Source of the DNA: Methanobacterium sp.
Lineage (GTDB): Archaea; Methanobacteriota; Methanobacteria; Methanobacteriales; Methanobacteriaceae
NCBI GenBank assembly: GCA_003151535.1
Contig: PLXT01000029.1
Location: forward strand, 14,662 to 30,341
Reading direction: 5' to 3'
DNA length: 15,680 nucleotides
A program made the translations under genes and the position numbers. This document shows, piece by piece, positions 8,305 through 15,680 of the stretch; positions within the stretch are counted from its first letter, which is position 1; every line of letters begins with the position of its first letter. The notes under the pieces were generated by a model. The model worked only from the letters and a program-made list of their open reading frames with translations, made no database searches and was not told the DNA's origin.

Positions 8305-8516
8305 TAACACTGCTCCAGTTGCAATTTACAATTAAAAATTTATAATAATTATGATATTTTATAATAGAATTTCTTATCTAAATCTGCACTAACTAATTCT
8401 AATGTAGAACAAGGTTATATTGAATGACTCTTCTTTTATCCTTTTTGAAAATTTTCAAATGCCATTTATTTATTATTGTGTTCAATTAATAGAATTAATA
8501 AATTATGTTTATTCTT
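8305..8516. other. AT-rich intergenic region with palindrome
   Basis: This 212-nt gap lies between two - strand genes. It holds a candidate promoter for the coiled-coil/Cas4-like pair: TATA-like ATTATAAAT near 8337-8346 on the - strand. It also contains a perfect 16-bp palindrome, TTTGAAAATTTTCAAA, at 8444-8459, which could be a protein-binding site or help end the UbiA transcript. There is no clear oligo-T terminator just after the UbiA stop and no further open reading frame. Confidence 0.4.
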
Positions 8517-9422
8517 CTAAATGACAAAATGTGAATTGAATATTTGTAAACTAATCAACAGGACTATTGGCCAAAATATAAATTCAAAATCTGCTATAGA
8601 ACCTAGTTTAACCCATATATCATCATCAATAGATGTTTCTGCTTTACTAAGATAATAAAAACTATAAAAAAAGAATAAAATCAACGAAATGGAAAGCATT
8701 GGAATTATTTTTAAGATAACTGCCATTACTAAAGGTATAAATGAAACTAAATTTAAAAAATGCAATAATCTTATTGCTTTTTTTTTACCTAGTATAACTG
8801 GCAGTGTTTTCAATCCTTCCTTAGAATCAATTAATGAATCCTTCAAATCAAAAAAAATTGCATTTATCATTCCTTTCATGTTTATAAAAATGAATACAAT
8901 TATAAATGGAAGTGAGAGTGTTAAAGAGAACTGGAGCGGAACGAAAAGTGTCCCTCCCAATGACCAGGTTAATACAGTATAGATGTTTTTAAATATTGGA
9001 ATTCTTTTGGTTAGCCCTTTAAATACTGTTGCGTATAAAAAACCACCTAAAGTAATTAATATTATAAACAGCACGAGTTTGTAGTTCGAAAAGATAATGA
9101 GTAGGGCAATAAGCACTATAATGTAAAATATCATAAGTAGGGGATAATATTTTTTTTTCTTATGGAGGTGCTCGTATCTGTCAGAATTGGATTCTATATC
9201 TTTATCAAGATCACTCATATAATCATAGCTGTAAATTATTAATGGGATTAAATAGGATATAATGAGTAAAGGAAGATTAATATTAGATTTTGTAATAATT
9301 GAAGTAGTTAATACAAGTGCTGGAGCCCCTAAAGCGGTTAAATATCCTCCATGAATAATTTCCTTTAAAATCAGATTAAAGTAACCATAATAAGAACTTC
9401 TAAAATAGATGTTTGGAACCAT
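8517..9422 (-). CDS. UbiA-family membrane prenyltransferase
   Basis: The 301-residue protein is strongly hydrophobic, with about eight or nine predicted membrane helices. Two Asp-rich motifs mark the UbiA fold: D67-xxx-D71-xxx-D75 (YDYMSDLDKDIES) and D192-xx-D195-xxx-D199 (FFDLKDSLIDSKEGLKTLPV), the latter followed by the usual GLKTLPVILG. These bind the diphosphate of a prenyl donor through magnesium. Family members transfer prenyl chains to aromatic rings or to glycerol phosphates, as in archaeal lipid synthesis. The acceptor here cannot be told. The first motif lacks the Asn-Asp start common in digeranylgeranylglyceryl phosphate synthases, so I do not assign that role. The ATG is preceded by an unusually G-rich ribosome binding site (9426-9438 on the + strand, core GGAGG about 7 nt before the start). 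Confidence 0.88.
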   Translation of the reverse strand: MVPNIYFRSSYYGYFNLILKEIIHGGYLTALGAPALVLTTSIITKSNINLPLLIISYLIPLIIYSYDYMSDLDKDIESNSDRYEHLHKKKKYYPLLMIFYIIVLIALLIIFSNYKLVLFIILITLGGFLYATVFKGLTKRIPIFKNIYTVLTWSLGGTLFVPLQFSLTLSLPFIIVFIFINMKGMINAIFFDLKDSLIDSKEGLKTLPVILGKKKAIRLLHFLNLVSFIPLVMAVILKIIPMLSISLILFFFYSFYYLSKAETSIDDDIWVKLGSIADFEFIFWPIVLLISLQIFNSHFVI

Positions 9423-9638
9423 AAGCCCCCCTCCCCCCGACTACGTTACTAATGAGAAATATTGAATATATCGTACAATTAAGAGTATATTAACATTATA
9501 ACTTATTTTTAGACATTAATATTGATTATGTGTATTATATATCTATTTATTTTTATAATTAAAATAATGATTGAATACTAAAGGAAAAGATTTATTTGTA
9601 GGTGTGCAACTTAATACATAGTCCGGAGTAAAAAAAAT
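9423..9638. promoter_or_regulatory. Divergent promoter region between UbiA and histidine kinase genes
   Basis: This 216-nt region separates divergent genes. On the - strand, a TATA-like GATATATTC near 9464-9473 would give a UbiA leader of about 20 nt carrying the G-rich ribosome binding site. On the + strand, GGAAAAGATTTATTTG (about 9583-9598) looks like a BRE plus TATA box for the histidine kinase, whose GGAG lies at 9625-9628. The rest is AT-rich with no repeat longer than a few bases. Confidence 0.45.
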
Positions 9639-11324
9639 ATGAATATATTTTCATATATCTCGTTAACAGCATTCTTTGTATGCTTCTTTCTAGGTAATTT
9701 CATATATCATAAGAACCCTAAAAGCCAGCTTAATATCATGATAGCGGTGCTTAGCATAATGGTCGGTTTCTTGGCATTTGCAGAGTTCCAGTACAGACAA
9801 ACATCAGACTTTCAAACAGCCTATTTATGGCTTAAAATCAGTGGATTATGGCCAATTGTACCTGCAATTCTTCTTCATATCTCCCTTATTTTCACTGGAA
9901 AAACTAATCTTTTAAAAAATAAATTAACCTATATTTTAATATATGCTCCTGCACTGATCATTGCTATTTTAGCTGTGGATACTAATTGGTTATTAGAGGG
10001 TATTGTAAAGGAATACTGGGGCTGGACATATTTATATCCAAAAACTTCTTTACTTTTTTATATGATGTCTTTTTGGACAGTTCTCTGTGCTTTTCTTGCT
10101 GGAGGGATTTGTTTCTGGTATTATTTAAAAAGCAAAGACATCAAAAGGTTACAGACAAAATATTTAATTGCTGGACTTTACCTACCACTTTTGATAAGCA
10201 TGTTCAGCGATGTTATGCTTCCAAACATGTCAATAAGGATGCCTGAAACGACCATGATGATGTCTACAATTGGTATAGGATTCATAAGTTATGGAGTATG
10301 GAAATATAGATTCCCCGCCTTGACAGCGGCAATTGCAGCAGATCAAATAGTCTCAACCATGTCAAATTTCTTAATTATGCTAGATCACAATAAGAATATT
10401 GTGACTATCAACAATGCCACAACAGCTCTTTTAGGATATAGCAAGGAAGAACTGATTGGGAAACCTTTGGAGTATTTATTCAAAGATCAAACTTGGGAAA
10501 CAGGTAATAAACTATCCAATAACACTTCTGAGACAATTGTCAATTTTGAAACTTGTTTAAAATCTAAATATGGTGAGCACATCCCTGTTTTACTATCCAG
10601 ATCTGTTATTAAAAATGAAAATGGTAATATAATGGGAATTATATGTATTGGTAATAATATAGTAGAAATAAAAGAAGCAAAAGATAAGATAAAAGCTTCT
10701 CTTGACGAAAAAGAGTTATTGCTTAGAGAACTCCATCATCGTGTTAAAAATAACCTTCAGATCATTTTAAGCTTAATTAATCTCCAGTCCAATGGCATCA
10801 AAGATCAGCAGGATCTGGAAATTTTTAGAGAAAGCCAAAGCCGTGTAAAATCCCTGGCTATAATTCATGAAAAACTTTATCAATCCGCAGATTTCGCAAG
10901 TATCAATTTCAAAGAATATATACAAAGTTTAGTAAGTTATTTACTCTCATATTATTCAACAACCAATATAATAGTCGATATAGATGTAGAAAAAGATATT
11001 ATCTTAAATATGGATACTGCAGTCCCATGTGGACTTATTATTAACGAACTGGTAACTAACTCAATAAAATTTGCATTTCCAGGGGAAAAAACTGGAAAAA
11101 TTTATATCCAACTACGTTATGAAGATGGATCTCTTATACTCATAATTGGAGATAATGGAATCGGTCTACCAGACGACATAGACTTTGAAAATTCCCAAAA
11201 ATTAGGATTACAGTTAGTGAAAACGTTAACAGACCAGCTTGAAGGTAACCTACAATATAATGGAGAAAATGGCACAGAATTTAGGATTAAATTTAAAGAA
11301 CTGATATATAAAAATAGATATTAA
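9639..11324 (+). CDS. Orphan sensor histidine kinase: 7TM, PAS, HisKA_2, HATPase
   Basis: The 561-residue protein has seven predicted membrane helices in residues 1-225, like the 7TM N-terminal region of many archaeal histidine kinases. A PAS domain follows at about 233-345 (FLIMLDHNKNIVTINNATTA, LLGYSKEELIGKPLEYLF). Then comes a HisKA_2-type dimerisation domain, ELHHRVKNNLQIILSLINLQ, in which His367 is the likely phosphorylation site. The ATPase domain has its N box at N469-E470 to N474 (INELVTNSIKFAF), a G1 box at D505 (GDNGIGLP) and a G2-like region (LGLQLVKTLTDQL). All key residues are present. There is no response regulator in the window, so its partner is elsewhere. The start has GGAG 10 nt upstream, slightly far, separated by an A8 run. 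The signal sensed is unknown. Confidence 0.93.
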   Translation: MNIFSYISLTAFFVCFFLGNFIYHKNPKSQLNIMIAVLSIMVGFLAFAEFQYRQTSDFQTAYLWLKISGLWPIVPAILLHISLIFTGKTNLLKNKLTYILIYAPALIIAILAVDTNWLLEGIVKEYWGWTYLYPKTSLLFYMMSFWTVLCAFLAGGICFWYYLKSKDIKRLQTKYLIAGLYLPLLISMFSDVMLPNMSIRMPETTMMMSTIGIGFISYGVWKYRFPALTAAIAADQIVSTMSNFLIMLDHNKNIVTINNATTALLGYSKEELIGKPLEYLFKDQTWETGNKLSNNTSETIVNFETCLKSKYGEHIPVLLSRSVIKNENGNIMGIICIGNNIVEIKEAKDKIKASLDEKELLLRELHHRVKNNLQIILSLINLQSNGIKDQQDLEIFRESQSRVKSLAIIHEKLYQSADFASINFKEYIQSLVSYLLSYYSTTNIIVDIDVEKDIILNMDTAVPCGLIINELVTNSIKFAFPGEKTGKIYIQLRYEDGSLILIIGDNGIGLPDDIDFENSQKLGLQLVKTLTDQLEGNLQYNGENGTEFRIKFKELIYKNRY

Positions 11325-11333
11325 ATTCTAATC

Positions 11334-11341
11334 AAAAAAAA
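11334..11341 (-). terminator. Oligo-T terminator after the YkgJ-type gene
   Basis: Eight A on the + strand read as T8 on the - strand, starting about 9 nt after the stop codon of the gene that ends at 11350. The convergent histidine kinase gene ends only 25 nt away, and its own transcript has no clear T tract before running into the neighbour in antisense. Confidence 0.55.
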
Positions 11342-11349
11342 GGAATAAA

Positions 11350-12078
11350 TTAATCCAAACTTCCATCAAGATCATCTGCAATTTTATTCCATTTTTTTAC
11401 CCTATCCTCTAAATTATCCTCTTTTGCAGGAATTTGTTTATCCATAAGTTTCTCGAGATTTTTAAGAAAATCAGGATCTTCTCTAATTTTTAAGCATGTA
11501 GTTATCTCGGTAATAGCCTTTTGTACCACAAATTCAACAGCATATTTGCAGTACTGATTCGGTCTAAATAGGTATTGACTTTCGTTTTTTATTAATATGG
11601 GAAATACTTTGCATACACCGGGCCGTTCATTATATATATCACACTTTTTTGTTTTTCTAATAAAATGTTCACAAGGACGGTCTTCTGCAAATTTATAACC
11701 ATCTTCAAACTGTTTGATTTCCGCTATCATAACCTTATCAGAATTTTCATATTCTTCATATTCCTTTTTTGTTATGTATATTGGTGAACAGTTTTCACAG
11801 CACCATCCGCATCTATTACAGTAATCTAAGCGTAATGCAGCTACAAGCGATCCTTCGGTGAATGCAATGGAAGAAAAGTGGATAACTTCTTTCATATCCT
11901 TTCGTTCCACATCATCCAACTGGCCAGATTTTTTTAATATCTTTTTAACCCTCTTTGAAACCATCCTCTCAAATATAAATATTTCAGATGTAAGTTCAGG
12001 TTGGTTTTTAGTTAATTCTTCGTACTGTTTAAAAATAGTATCAATGTACTCTCTTTTGTGTAGCTCTTCCAACAACAT
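11350..12078 (-). CDS. YkgJ-family cysteine-cluster protein
   Basis: The 242-residue protein has a helical N-terminal region of about 80 residues, then a cysteine cluster C87-xx-C90-xx-C93-C94-xx-C97 (YCNRCGWCCENCSPIYIT). Further metal ligands are C136 in DRPCEHF, C146 in KCDIYNERP, C156 in RPGVCKVFP and C177. The RPxxCxxFP block and CxxCxxCC-type cluster are the hallmarks of the YkgJ family (putative zinc- or iron-chelating domain), whose function is not settled. The C-terminal tail of about 60 residues is charged and helical. GGTGA sits about 5 nt before the ATG at 12078. A TATA-like GTTTATATTG on the - strand (12131-12140) fits a promoter about 30 nt ahead of a short leader. It is a single-gene unit. 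Confidence 0.85.
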   Translation of the reverse strand: MLLEELHKREYIDTIFKQYEELTKNQPELTSEIFIFERMVSKRVKKILKKSGQLDDVERKDMKEVIHFSSIAFTEGSLVAALRLDYCNRCGWCCENCSPIYITKKEYEEYENSDKVMIAEIKQFEDGYKFAEDRPCEHFIRKTKKCDIYNERPGVCKVFPILIKNESQYLFRPNQYCKYAVEFVVQKAITEITTCLKIREDPDFLKNLEKLMDKQIPAKEDNLEDRVKKWNKIADDLDGSLD

Positions 12079-12319
12079 TTGTTCACCATAATTCCAATAA
12101 ATATTTCATGTTATAGTAATTTTTTTTATCCAATATAAACAATTAGGAAAAAAATAAATAATTCCAAAATATTGAGGATTTGATTAATAAATGGTTAAAA
12201 ATTTCTATATTTCACTTCTTATACAGAATAATCAATAAAATAGGTCTCTAAATGGATATTCATAAATATTATTAATATGAAATCATGATTAACCAAAATT
12301 TAAATATTGTAGGTGAAAA
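12079..12319. promoter_or_regulatory. Divergent intergenic region, YkgJ-type and AI-2E genes
   Basis: This 241-nt AT-rich region contains the - strand TATA-like GTTTATATTG (12131-12140) for the YkgJ-type gene. On the + strand a TATA-like ATAAATATT (about 12262-12270) lies some 50 nt before the AI-2E start. A T8 run at 12120-12127 belongs to no upstream + strand gene. I see no open reading frame or RNA gene here. Confidence 0.4.
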
Positions 12320-13353
12320 ATGATTCCTAATCTTAAAAAAATAAGCATTTTCAACCATAATTCCATTAATAATAATCTTAAGTCTGCTTTCATTGGGGAT
12401 TTTACTTCCCATCATAACCACTGTAATTTTCGGTGCTATTTTAGCTTATTATGTTAGATTTATTGCTAAAAAAATTCATCCCTTTGTTAAATACGATACA
12501 CGTACAGTGTTCTGGGCATGATCCTGTTTGCAATCCCAATTATTTTGTTGTTATATTTCACATTCACGCAACATTTTTCGGTTCGCTCCACCAAGCTGCA
12601 ACTGGAAATTCCACCATGAACATGCCGCAATTGAACGATTCGATACAAAATCTGGCACTTCCAAGTAGCATTTCTCAAAGTTTTACTGAAACTATCAAAG
12701 CAGGAATTACGCAGTTTGTTTCTTATACAGCTAGTTCGATAATTATGTTGGTAAGTTCAATTCCATTACTCGCAGCTCAACTTTTAATATTAATATTTTC
12801 AGTTTTTTATTTTGCTAAAGATGGTGACAAAGTGGTTCAATACGTAAAGGATGTCATTCCAGATAATGATAAAAACTTTTATCTGGAAATATTCGATAGC
12901 GCTGATGATGTATTGAAAAGTATTATTGTAGGGAATGTTATTCCTGCAGTTATACTTAGAATACTATCAGGGATTCTGTATTTCTTCCTGGGATATCCTT
13001 ATGTAATATTATTGGCTATAATAAGTAGAGTAGCTATGTTCATACCCATAATAGGTCCTTGGATCGTTTATGGGGCAATTGGAATTTTTAGTATACTAAT
13101 CGGGAATACATTCCAAGGAGTAATGGTTATTATATTTGGATGGTTAATCGAAACATCAACTGATTTTTATATCAGACCCCGTATTTCAGTACAATACTCA
13201 GAAGTCCATCCATTAGTATTTTTATTAAGATTCATTTATGGTGCAATTACAATGGGGATACCTGGATTGTTTATAGGTCCTTTGATAATTGGAATTACCT
13301 ATGCTGCTTATAAGATATATCGAAAGGAAAAAATAAGACATCAAGAATATTAG
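12320..13353 (+). pseudogene. AI-2E-family transporter, disrupted by three frameshifts near the 5' end
   Basis: This reads as a membrane permease of the AI-2E transporter family (PerM/TqsA-like). The natural start is ATG 12320, with AGGTGA at 12311-12316, but the coding frame changes three times. MIPNLKKIS is in one frame. IIPLIIILSLLSLGILLPII and on to KYDTRTVF is in the next (shift near the T4 at 12348-12351, one base too many). GMILFAIPIILLLYFTFTQ is in a third (one base missing near 12511-12516). From about 12570 the last frame runs intact to 13353 (one base missing near 12567-12580). Correcting one insertion and two deletions restores about 344 residues, normal for the family. The C-terminal family segments are present: AMFIPIIGPWIVYG and GIPGLFIGPLIIGITYAAYK. 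An ATG at 12451 opens the last frame but starts in out-of-frame sequence. Real decay and local sequencing errors are both possible. Confidence 0.85.
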
Positions 13354-13410
13354 ATATTCTCCTAAATGATCTAGAAATAAGATCAGAATATTTAATATAA
13401 AACATTCAAT

Positions 13411-13427
13411 ATTTTTTTGAAAAAAAT
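13411..13427. terminator. Bidirectional T-run terminator (palindromic)
   Basis: ATTTTTTT-G-AAAAAAAT is a near-symmetric 17-bp element between two convergent genes. It gives T7 (13412-13418) for the + strand AI-2E gene and T7 (A7 at 13420-13426) for the - strand ABC exporter operon, whose last stop lies about 10 nt away. Confidence 0.65.
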
Positions 13428-13436
13428 AAAAATTGG

Positions 13437-14201
13437 TTACATCAGATTTTGTTCTTTTTTACTGAACAGTATAGCAGCCAATACAATGGTGAATACTGCA
13501 AAACCAACTACCACAAACGTACTCTCATATAATGGAAGTGCACCCTGACCGATAATTACCTGTCTAAGTGCATCTACACCATATGTGAGTGGATCTAGAT
13601 ACACTGCTACTTGAAGGAACGATGGAAGTCCAGTGACTGGAAACAGAGCTCCACTCAAAAGAAACATTGGTAGGACTATGAAACTCATTATGAGGTTGAA
13701 ACCTTCCATACTATCTGTAAAGGTTGCAATTAAAAGTCCAACACCGGCCAGTCCAACTGAAATGGGTATCATTAGAAGGAACGATGCAATAAAAATTACT
13801 GGAGTCATCTGTACACCAACAACAAATGATAGCAAAAGTAAAATGACACCCTGAATTATCGAAGCAGTACCTATACCCAATGCTTTACCAAAGACAATTG
13901 ATGGACGACTAACAGGCGCTACCATAATCTCCTTAAGAAAACCATACTGCCTATCCATAATAACTGAAACACCCGAAAATATGGATGTAAAAAGTATAGT
14001 CTGACCAATTATCCCTGGAAATATGAAGGCTTTATAACTCCCAGCGATACCAGCGAATCTAATAGCAGACCCTAAACCCGTACCAAAAATTAAAAGCCAT
14101 AGTAAAGGAGTAACAATTGATGATAAAATACGAGATCGGTACCTAATATATCTTAAAGCCTCCCTAAACCATATTGTATAAATTCCTTCCCACTCAGACA
14201 T
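13437..14201 (-). CDS. ABC-2 type exporter permease (DrrB-like)
   Basis: The 254-residue protein has about six membrane helices and the typical ABC-2 architecture: a short N-terminal cytoplasmic stretch (IWFREALRYIRYRSRILSSI), then helices beginning with PLLWLLIFGTGLGSAI. The conserved loop DRQYGFLKEIMVAPVSRPSI contacts the ATPase subunit. A C-terminal region PLTYGVDALRQVIIGQG is typical of the DrrB group of permeases. It forms the membrane channel of an efflux pump with the ATPase encoded just upstream, 2 nt away. GAGGGGGC, inside the end of the ATPase gene, serves as the ribosome binding site for ATG 14201. The substrate is unknown; family members export drugs, lipids or polysaccharides. 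Confidence 0.93.
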   Translation of the reverse strand: MSEWEGIYTIWFREALRYIRYRSRILSSIVTPLLWLLIFGTGLGSAIRFAGIAGSYKAFIFPGIIGQTILFTSIFSGVSVIMDRQYGFLKEIMVAPVSRPSIVFGKALGIGTASIIQGVILLLLSFVVGVQMTPVIFIASFLLMIPISVGLAGVGLLIATFTDSMEGFNLIMSFIVLPMFLLSGALFPVTGLPSFLQVAVYLDPLTYGVDALRQVIIGQGALPLYESTFVVVGFAVFTIVLAAILFSKKEQNLM

Positions 14202-14203
14202 TA

Positions 14204-15145
14204 TTATGCCCCCTCAACAATACGTTTTCCAGTATAATTTATGAAAACATCCTCTAGGTTAGGGTGAACAAGTTCAATAGATTTTACCATGATGTTGTTT
14301 TTATTTGCAAAATTAACTAATGTAGCAACTAAGTTCTCTCCACCTTCCACCATCATCTTGATATCCGAATCAACAACCATAATGTTCTTTATGAAATCCA
14401 GTTTTTTAACTTCATTTAAGAATTTTTCCTTATCATCAACCTTCATTGTTATTATATCAGCCTTTAATTCATGTTTAAGATTTTTTGGAGAATCAGATTT
14501 GATGATATGTCCCTTGTTTATAATTGCAATTTCATCACATAGTTTATCAGCTTCTTCCATATAATGAGTCGACATCAAAACCGTTATATCCTCTTGTTGA
14601 TTTAATTTCTGTATATATTCCCATATACTTTCCCTAGTCTGAGGGTCTAATCCTAATGTTGGTTCGTCAAGGAAAAGGACCTTAGGATGGTGAATCAAAC
14701 CCCTTCCAATTTCCAGTCTACGTTTCATGCCTCCAGAATAAGTCTTGGTGAATTCGTCTGCTTTTTCTCCTAATGCAATAAGATCTAGAACTTCTTCTAT
14801 TCTTTGTTTTCTTAAGCTGTTAGGAACACCATATAATGCTGCGTGCATTTCCAAATGCTCTCGGCCTGTTAAAATATCATCCAGAGCTCTTGACTGAAAA
14901 ACAACACCTATTGATTTTCTTACTTCTTTAGAATCTTTCATAACATCGTATCCATTAACTGTGGCACTCCCAGAAGTTGGATGAAGAATTGTACATAACA
15001 TAGAAATCAAAGTAGTTTTACCCGCGCCGTTTGGACCTAAAACCCCATAAATGCTGTTTCTTGGAACTTTAAGATTAATTGAATCGACTGCAGTAAAATC
15101 TCCATATACCTTGCTTATATCATGAGTTTCAATTATATAGTCCAT
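14204..15145 (-). CDS. ABC exporter ATP-binding protein (DrrA-like)
   Basis: The 313-residue protein carries a complete ABC ATPase: Walker A GPNGAGKT (37-44), Q-loop Q84, signature YSGGMKRRLE (136-145), Walker B VLFLDEP (156-162) with catalytic Glu161, and switch His194 in MSTHYMEEADKLCDEI. The C-terminal 90 residues form the extra domain found in DrrA-type subunits (KNIMVVDSDIKMMVEGGENL, LEDVFINYTGK). It powers the permease encoded immediately downstream. The start ATG 15145 has AAGGTG 5 nt before it. The upstream region contains two tandem copies of a 15-bp repeat that may be a control site. This is the first gene of a two-gene operon. Confidence 0.95.
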   Translation of the reverse strand: MDYIIETHDISKVYGDFTAVDSINLKVPRNSIYGVLGPNGAGKTTLISMLCTILHPTSGSATVNGYDVMKDSKEVRKSIGVVFQSRALDDILTGREHLEMHAALYGVPNSLRKQRIEEVLDLIALGEKADEFTKTYSGGMKRRLEIGRGLIHHPKVLFLDEPTLGLDPQTRESIWEYIQKLNQQEDITVLMSTHYMEEADKLCDEIAIINKGHIIKSDSPKNLKHELKADIITMKVDDKEKFLNEVKKLDFIKNIMVVDSDIKMMVEGGENLVATLVNFANKNNIMVKSIELVHPNLEDVFINYTGKRIVEGA

Positions 15146-15363
15146 AATGGCACCTTCAAATTAAGTTTTTTTCATTAAACATTCATTTTTTTGATTAAAC
15201 GAGCATAAATTATTTTTGATTTAGAACTAATATAATAGTATATACAAATTGCTTACAAAGAAAAATCATTAAATTGTATTCAAATAGAATTAACAGATTC
15301 AAATAATTCTAACATTTGAAAAAGGTACATCTAGGTTTACAAACTGAACAAAGGTGATAATTT
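15146..15363. promoter_or_regulatory. Divergent intergenic region, ABC exporter and MBL genes
   Basis: This 218-nt AT-rich region holds a tandem repeat just upstream of the exporter ATPase (15166-15200, listed separately). TATA-like TATATACTATTATATT on the - strand (about 15230-15245) and AATAATTTATGC (about 15206-15217) are candidate exporter promoters. Near the MBL gene there are two copies of ATTCAAATA (15278-15286 and 15297-15305) and a 6-bp inverted repeat AGAATT/AATTCT (15286-15310). No clear TATA box is close to the MBL start. Confidence 0.35.
15166..15200. repeat. Tandem 15-bp direct repeat, 20-bp period, before the ABC exporter operon
   Basis: TTTTTTTCATTAAAC (15166-15180) and TTTTTTTGATTAAAC (15186-15200) match at 14 of 15 positions and start exactly 20 bp apart, about two helical turns. 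They lie 21-55 bp upstream of the exporter ATPase start codon. Spaced this way they could be a regulator binding site, or simply T-rich spacer. Confidence 0.55.
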
Positions 15364-15680
15364 GTGATATTTGAAATTGTGAAATCTACAGGAATAGCCC
15401 ATAAATCATATTTTATAGGTTCCAATGGTACAGCAGCAGTAATAGATCCCCGAAGAGATTGCGATATTTACATAGAAATCGCAGAACAAAATAACATGGA
15501 GATAAATTACATATTCGAAACACATCGAAATGAAGACTACACCATAGGATCCCTCGAGCTTAAAGAGATAGTTGGGGCAGATATATTCCATGGAAAAGGT
15601 ATCAAATTTGCATACGGTAATTATGTAAGTGAGGGAGACAAATTTCAGGTTGGCTCTTTAGTTTTAGAGATTATAGAAAC
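15364..15680 (+). CDS. MBL-fold hydrolase of the rhodanese-associated type, 3' truncated by the window
   Basis: About 105 codons are visible, with the gene continuing past the window. The sequence shows the start of a metallo-beta-lactamase fold: a beta-strand start VIFEIVKSTGIAHKSYFIG (read with GTG as Met), AAVIDPRRDCDIYIEIAEQ, then ETHRNEDYTIGSLELKE, where a canonical MBL fold would have HxHxDH. This altered THRNEDY motif is characteristic of the subgroup linked to rhodanese domains (persulfide dioxygenase-like), which often continues with a rhodanese domain. The GTG start at 15364 has AGGTGA 6 nt upstream. It points away from the ABC exporter operon. The downstream part is needed to say whether a rhodanese domain is present. 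Confidence 0.85.
   Translation, partial: MIFEIVKSTGIAHKSYFIGSNGTAAVIDPRRDCDIYIEIAEQNNMEINYIFETHRNEDYTIGSLELKEIVGADIFHGKGIKFAYGNYVSEGDKFQVGSLVLEIIE

Noticed and set aside
8517..9422. UbiA gene called as digeranylgeranylglyceryl phosphate synthase
   Set aside because: The first Asp motif differs from that enzyme's usual form and nothing in the neighbourhood points to lipid synthesis, so only the family is assigned.
12451..12580. Start of a new protein at ATG 12451
   Set aside because: The first 40 residues come from out-of-frame transporter sequence, and the real family N-terminus is found in the other two frames from 12320 on.
15278..15310. Repeat pair ATTCAAATA and inverted AGAATT/AATTCT before the MBL gene as an operator
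   Set aside because: The elements are short, low-complexity and far from the start codon (55-85 bp), so chance is likely in such AT-rich DNA.

Overview
The window looks like chromosome from an AT-rich methanogenic archaeon, most likely order Methanobacteriales (a Methanobacterium-like genome). The evidence is an A1AO-type ATP synthase operon with archaeal A, B and D subunits, archaeal-type promoters (TATA boxes) and oligo-T terminators, methanogen-restricted families (DUF22, UPF0216/DUF61), and a tRNA-Gln gene without an encoded CCA. Assignments rest on recognised motifs and recalled family features; no database search was possible.

Layout. (1) 1-4053, + strand: the end of the ATP synthase operon, atpA (5' end outside the window), atpB, atpD and a DUF22 protein, closed by a strong T-run terminator. 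(2) 4209-5026, - strand: two small hypothetical proteins, one largely coiled coil. (3) 5130-5701, + strand: a UPF0216 protein, probably with a leaderless mRNA, followed by a 52-residue single-membrane-span protein. (4) 5728-6993, - strand: a tRNA-Gln(TTG) gene followed 24 nt later by an ATP-grasp ligase, apparently one transcription unit. (5) 7073-8304, - strand: an overlapping gene pair, a coiled-coil protein and a stand-alone Cas4-like Fe-S nuclease; no CRISPR array or other cas gene is present. (6) 8517-9422, - strand: a UbiA-family membrane prenyltransferase. (7) 9639-11324, + strand: an orphan 7TM-PAS-HisKA_2 sensor histidine kinase. (8) 11350-12078, - strand: a YkgJ-type cysteine-cluster protein. 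(9) 12320-13353, + strand: an AI-2E-family transporter gene broken by three single-base frameshifts near its 5' end. (10) 13437-15145, - strand: a DrrA/DrrB-type ABC exporter operon. (11) 15364 to the window end, + strand: the start of an MBL-fold hydrolase of the rhodanese-associated type.

Apart from energy conservation (ATP synthase) and tRNA-Gln, most genes are short independent units of one or two genes. Nothing stands out as a mobile element, CRISPR array, rRNA or large multi-gene defence system. The more interesting leads are the tRNA/ATP-grasp dicistron, the coiled-coil/Cas4-like pair, the small membrane protein next to UPF0216, the clustered frameshifts in the AI-2E gene, and a tandem repeat in front of the ABC exporter operon.
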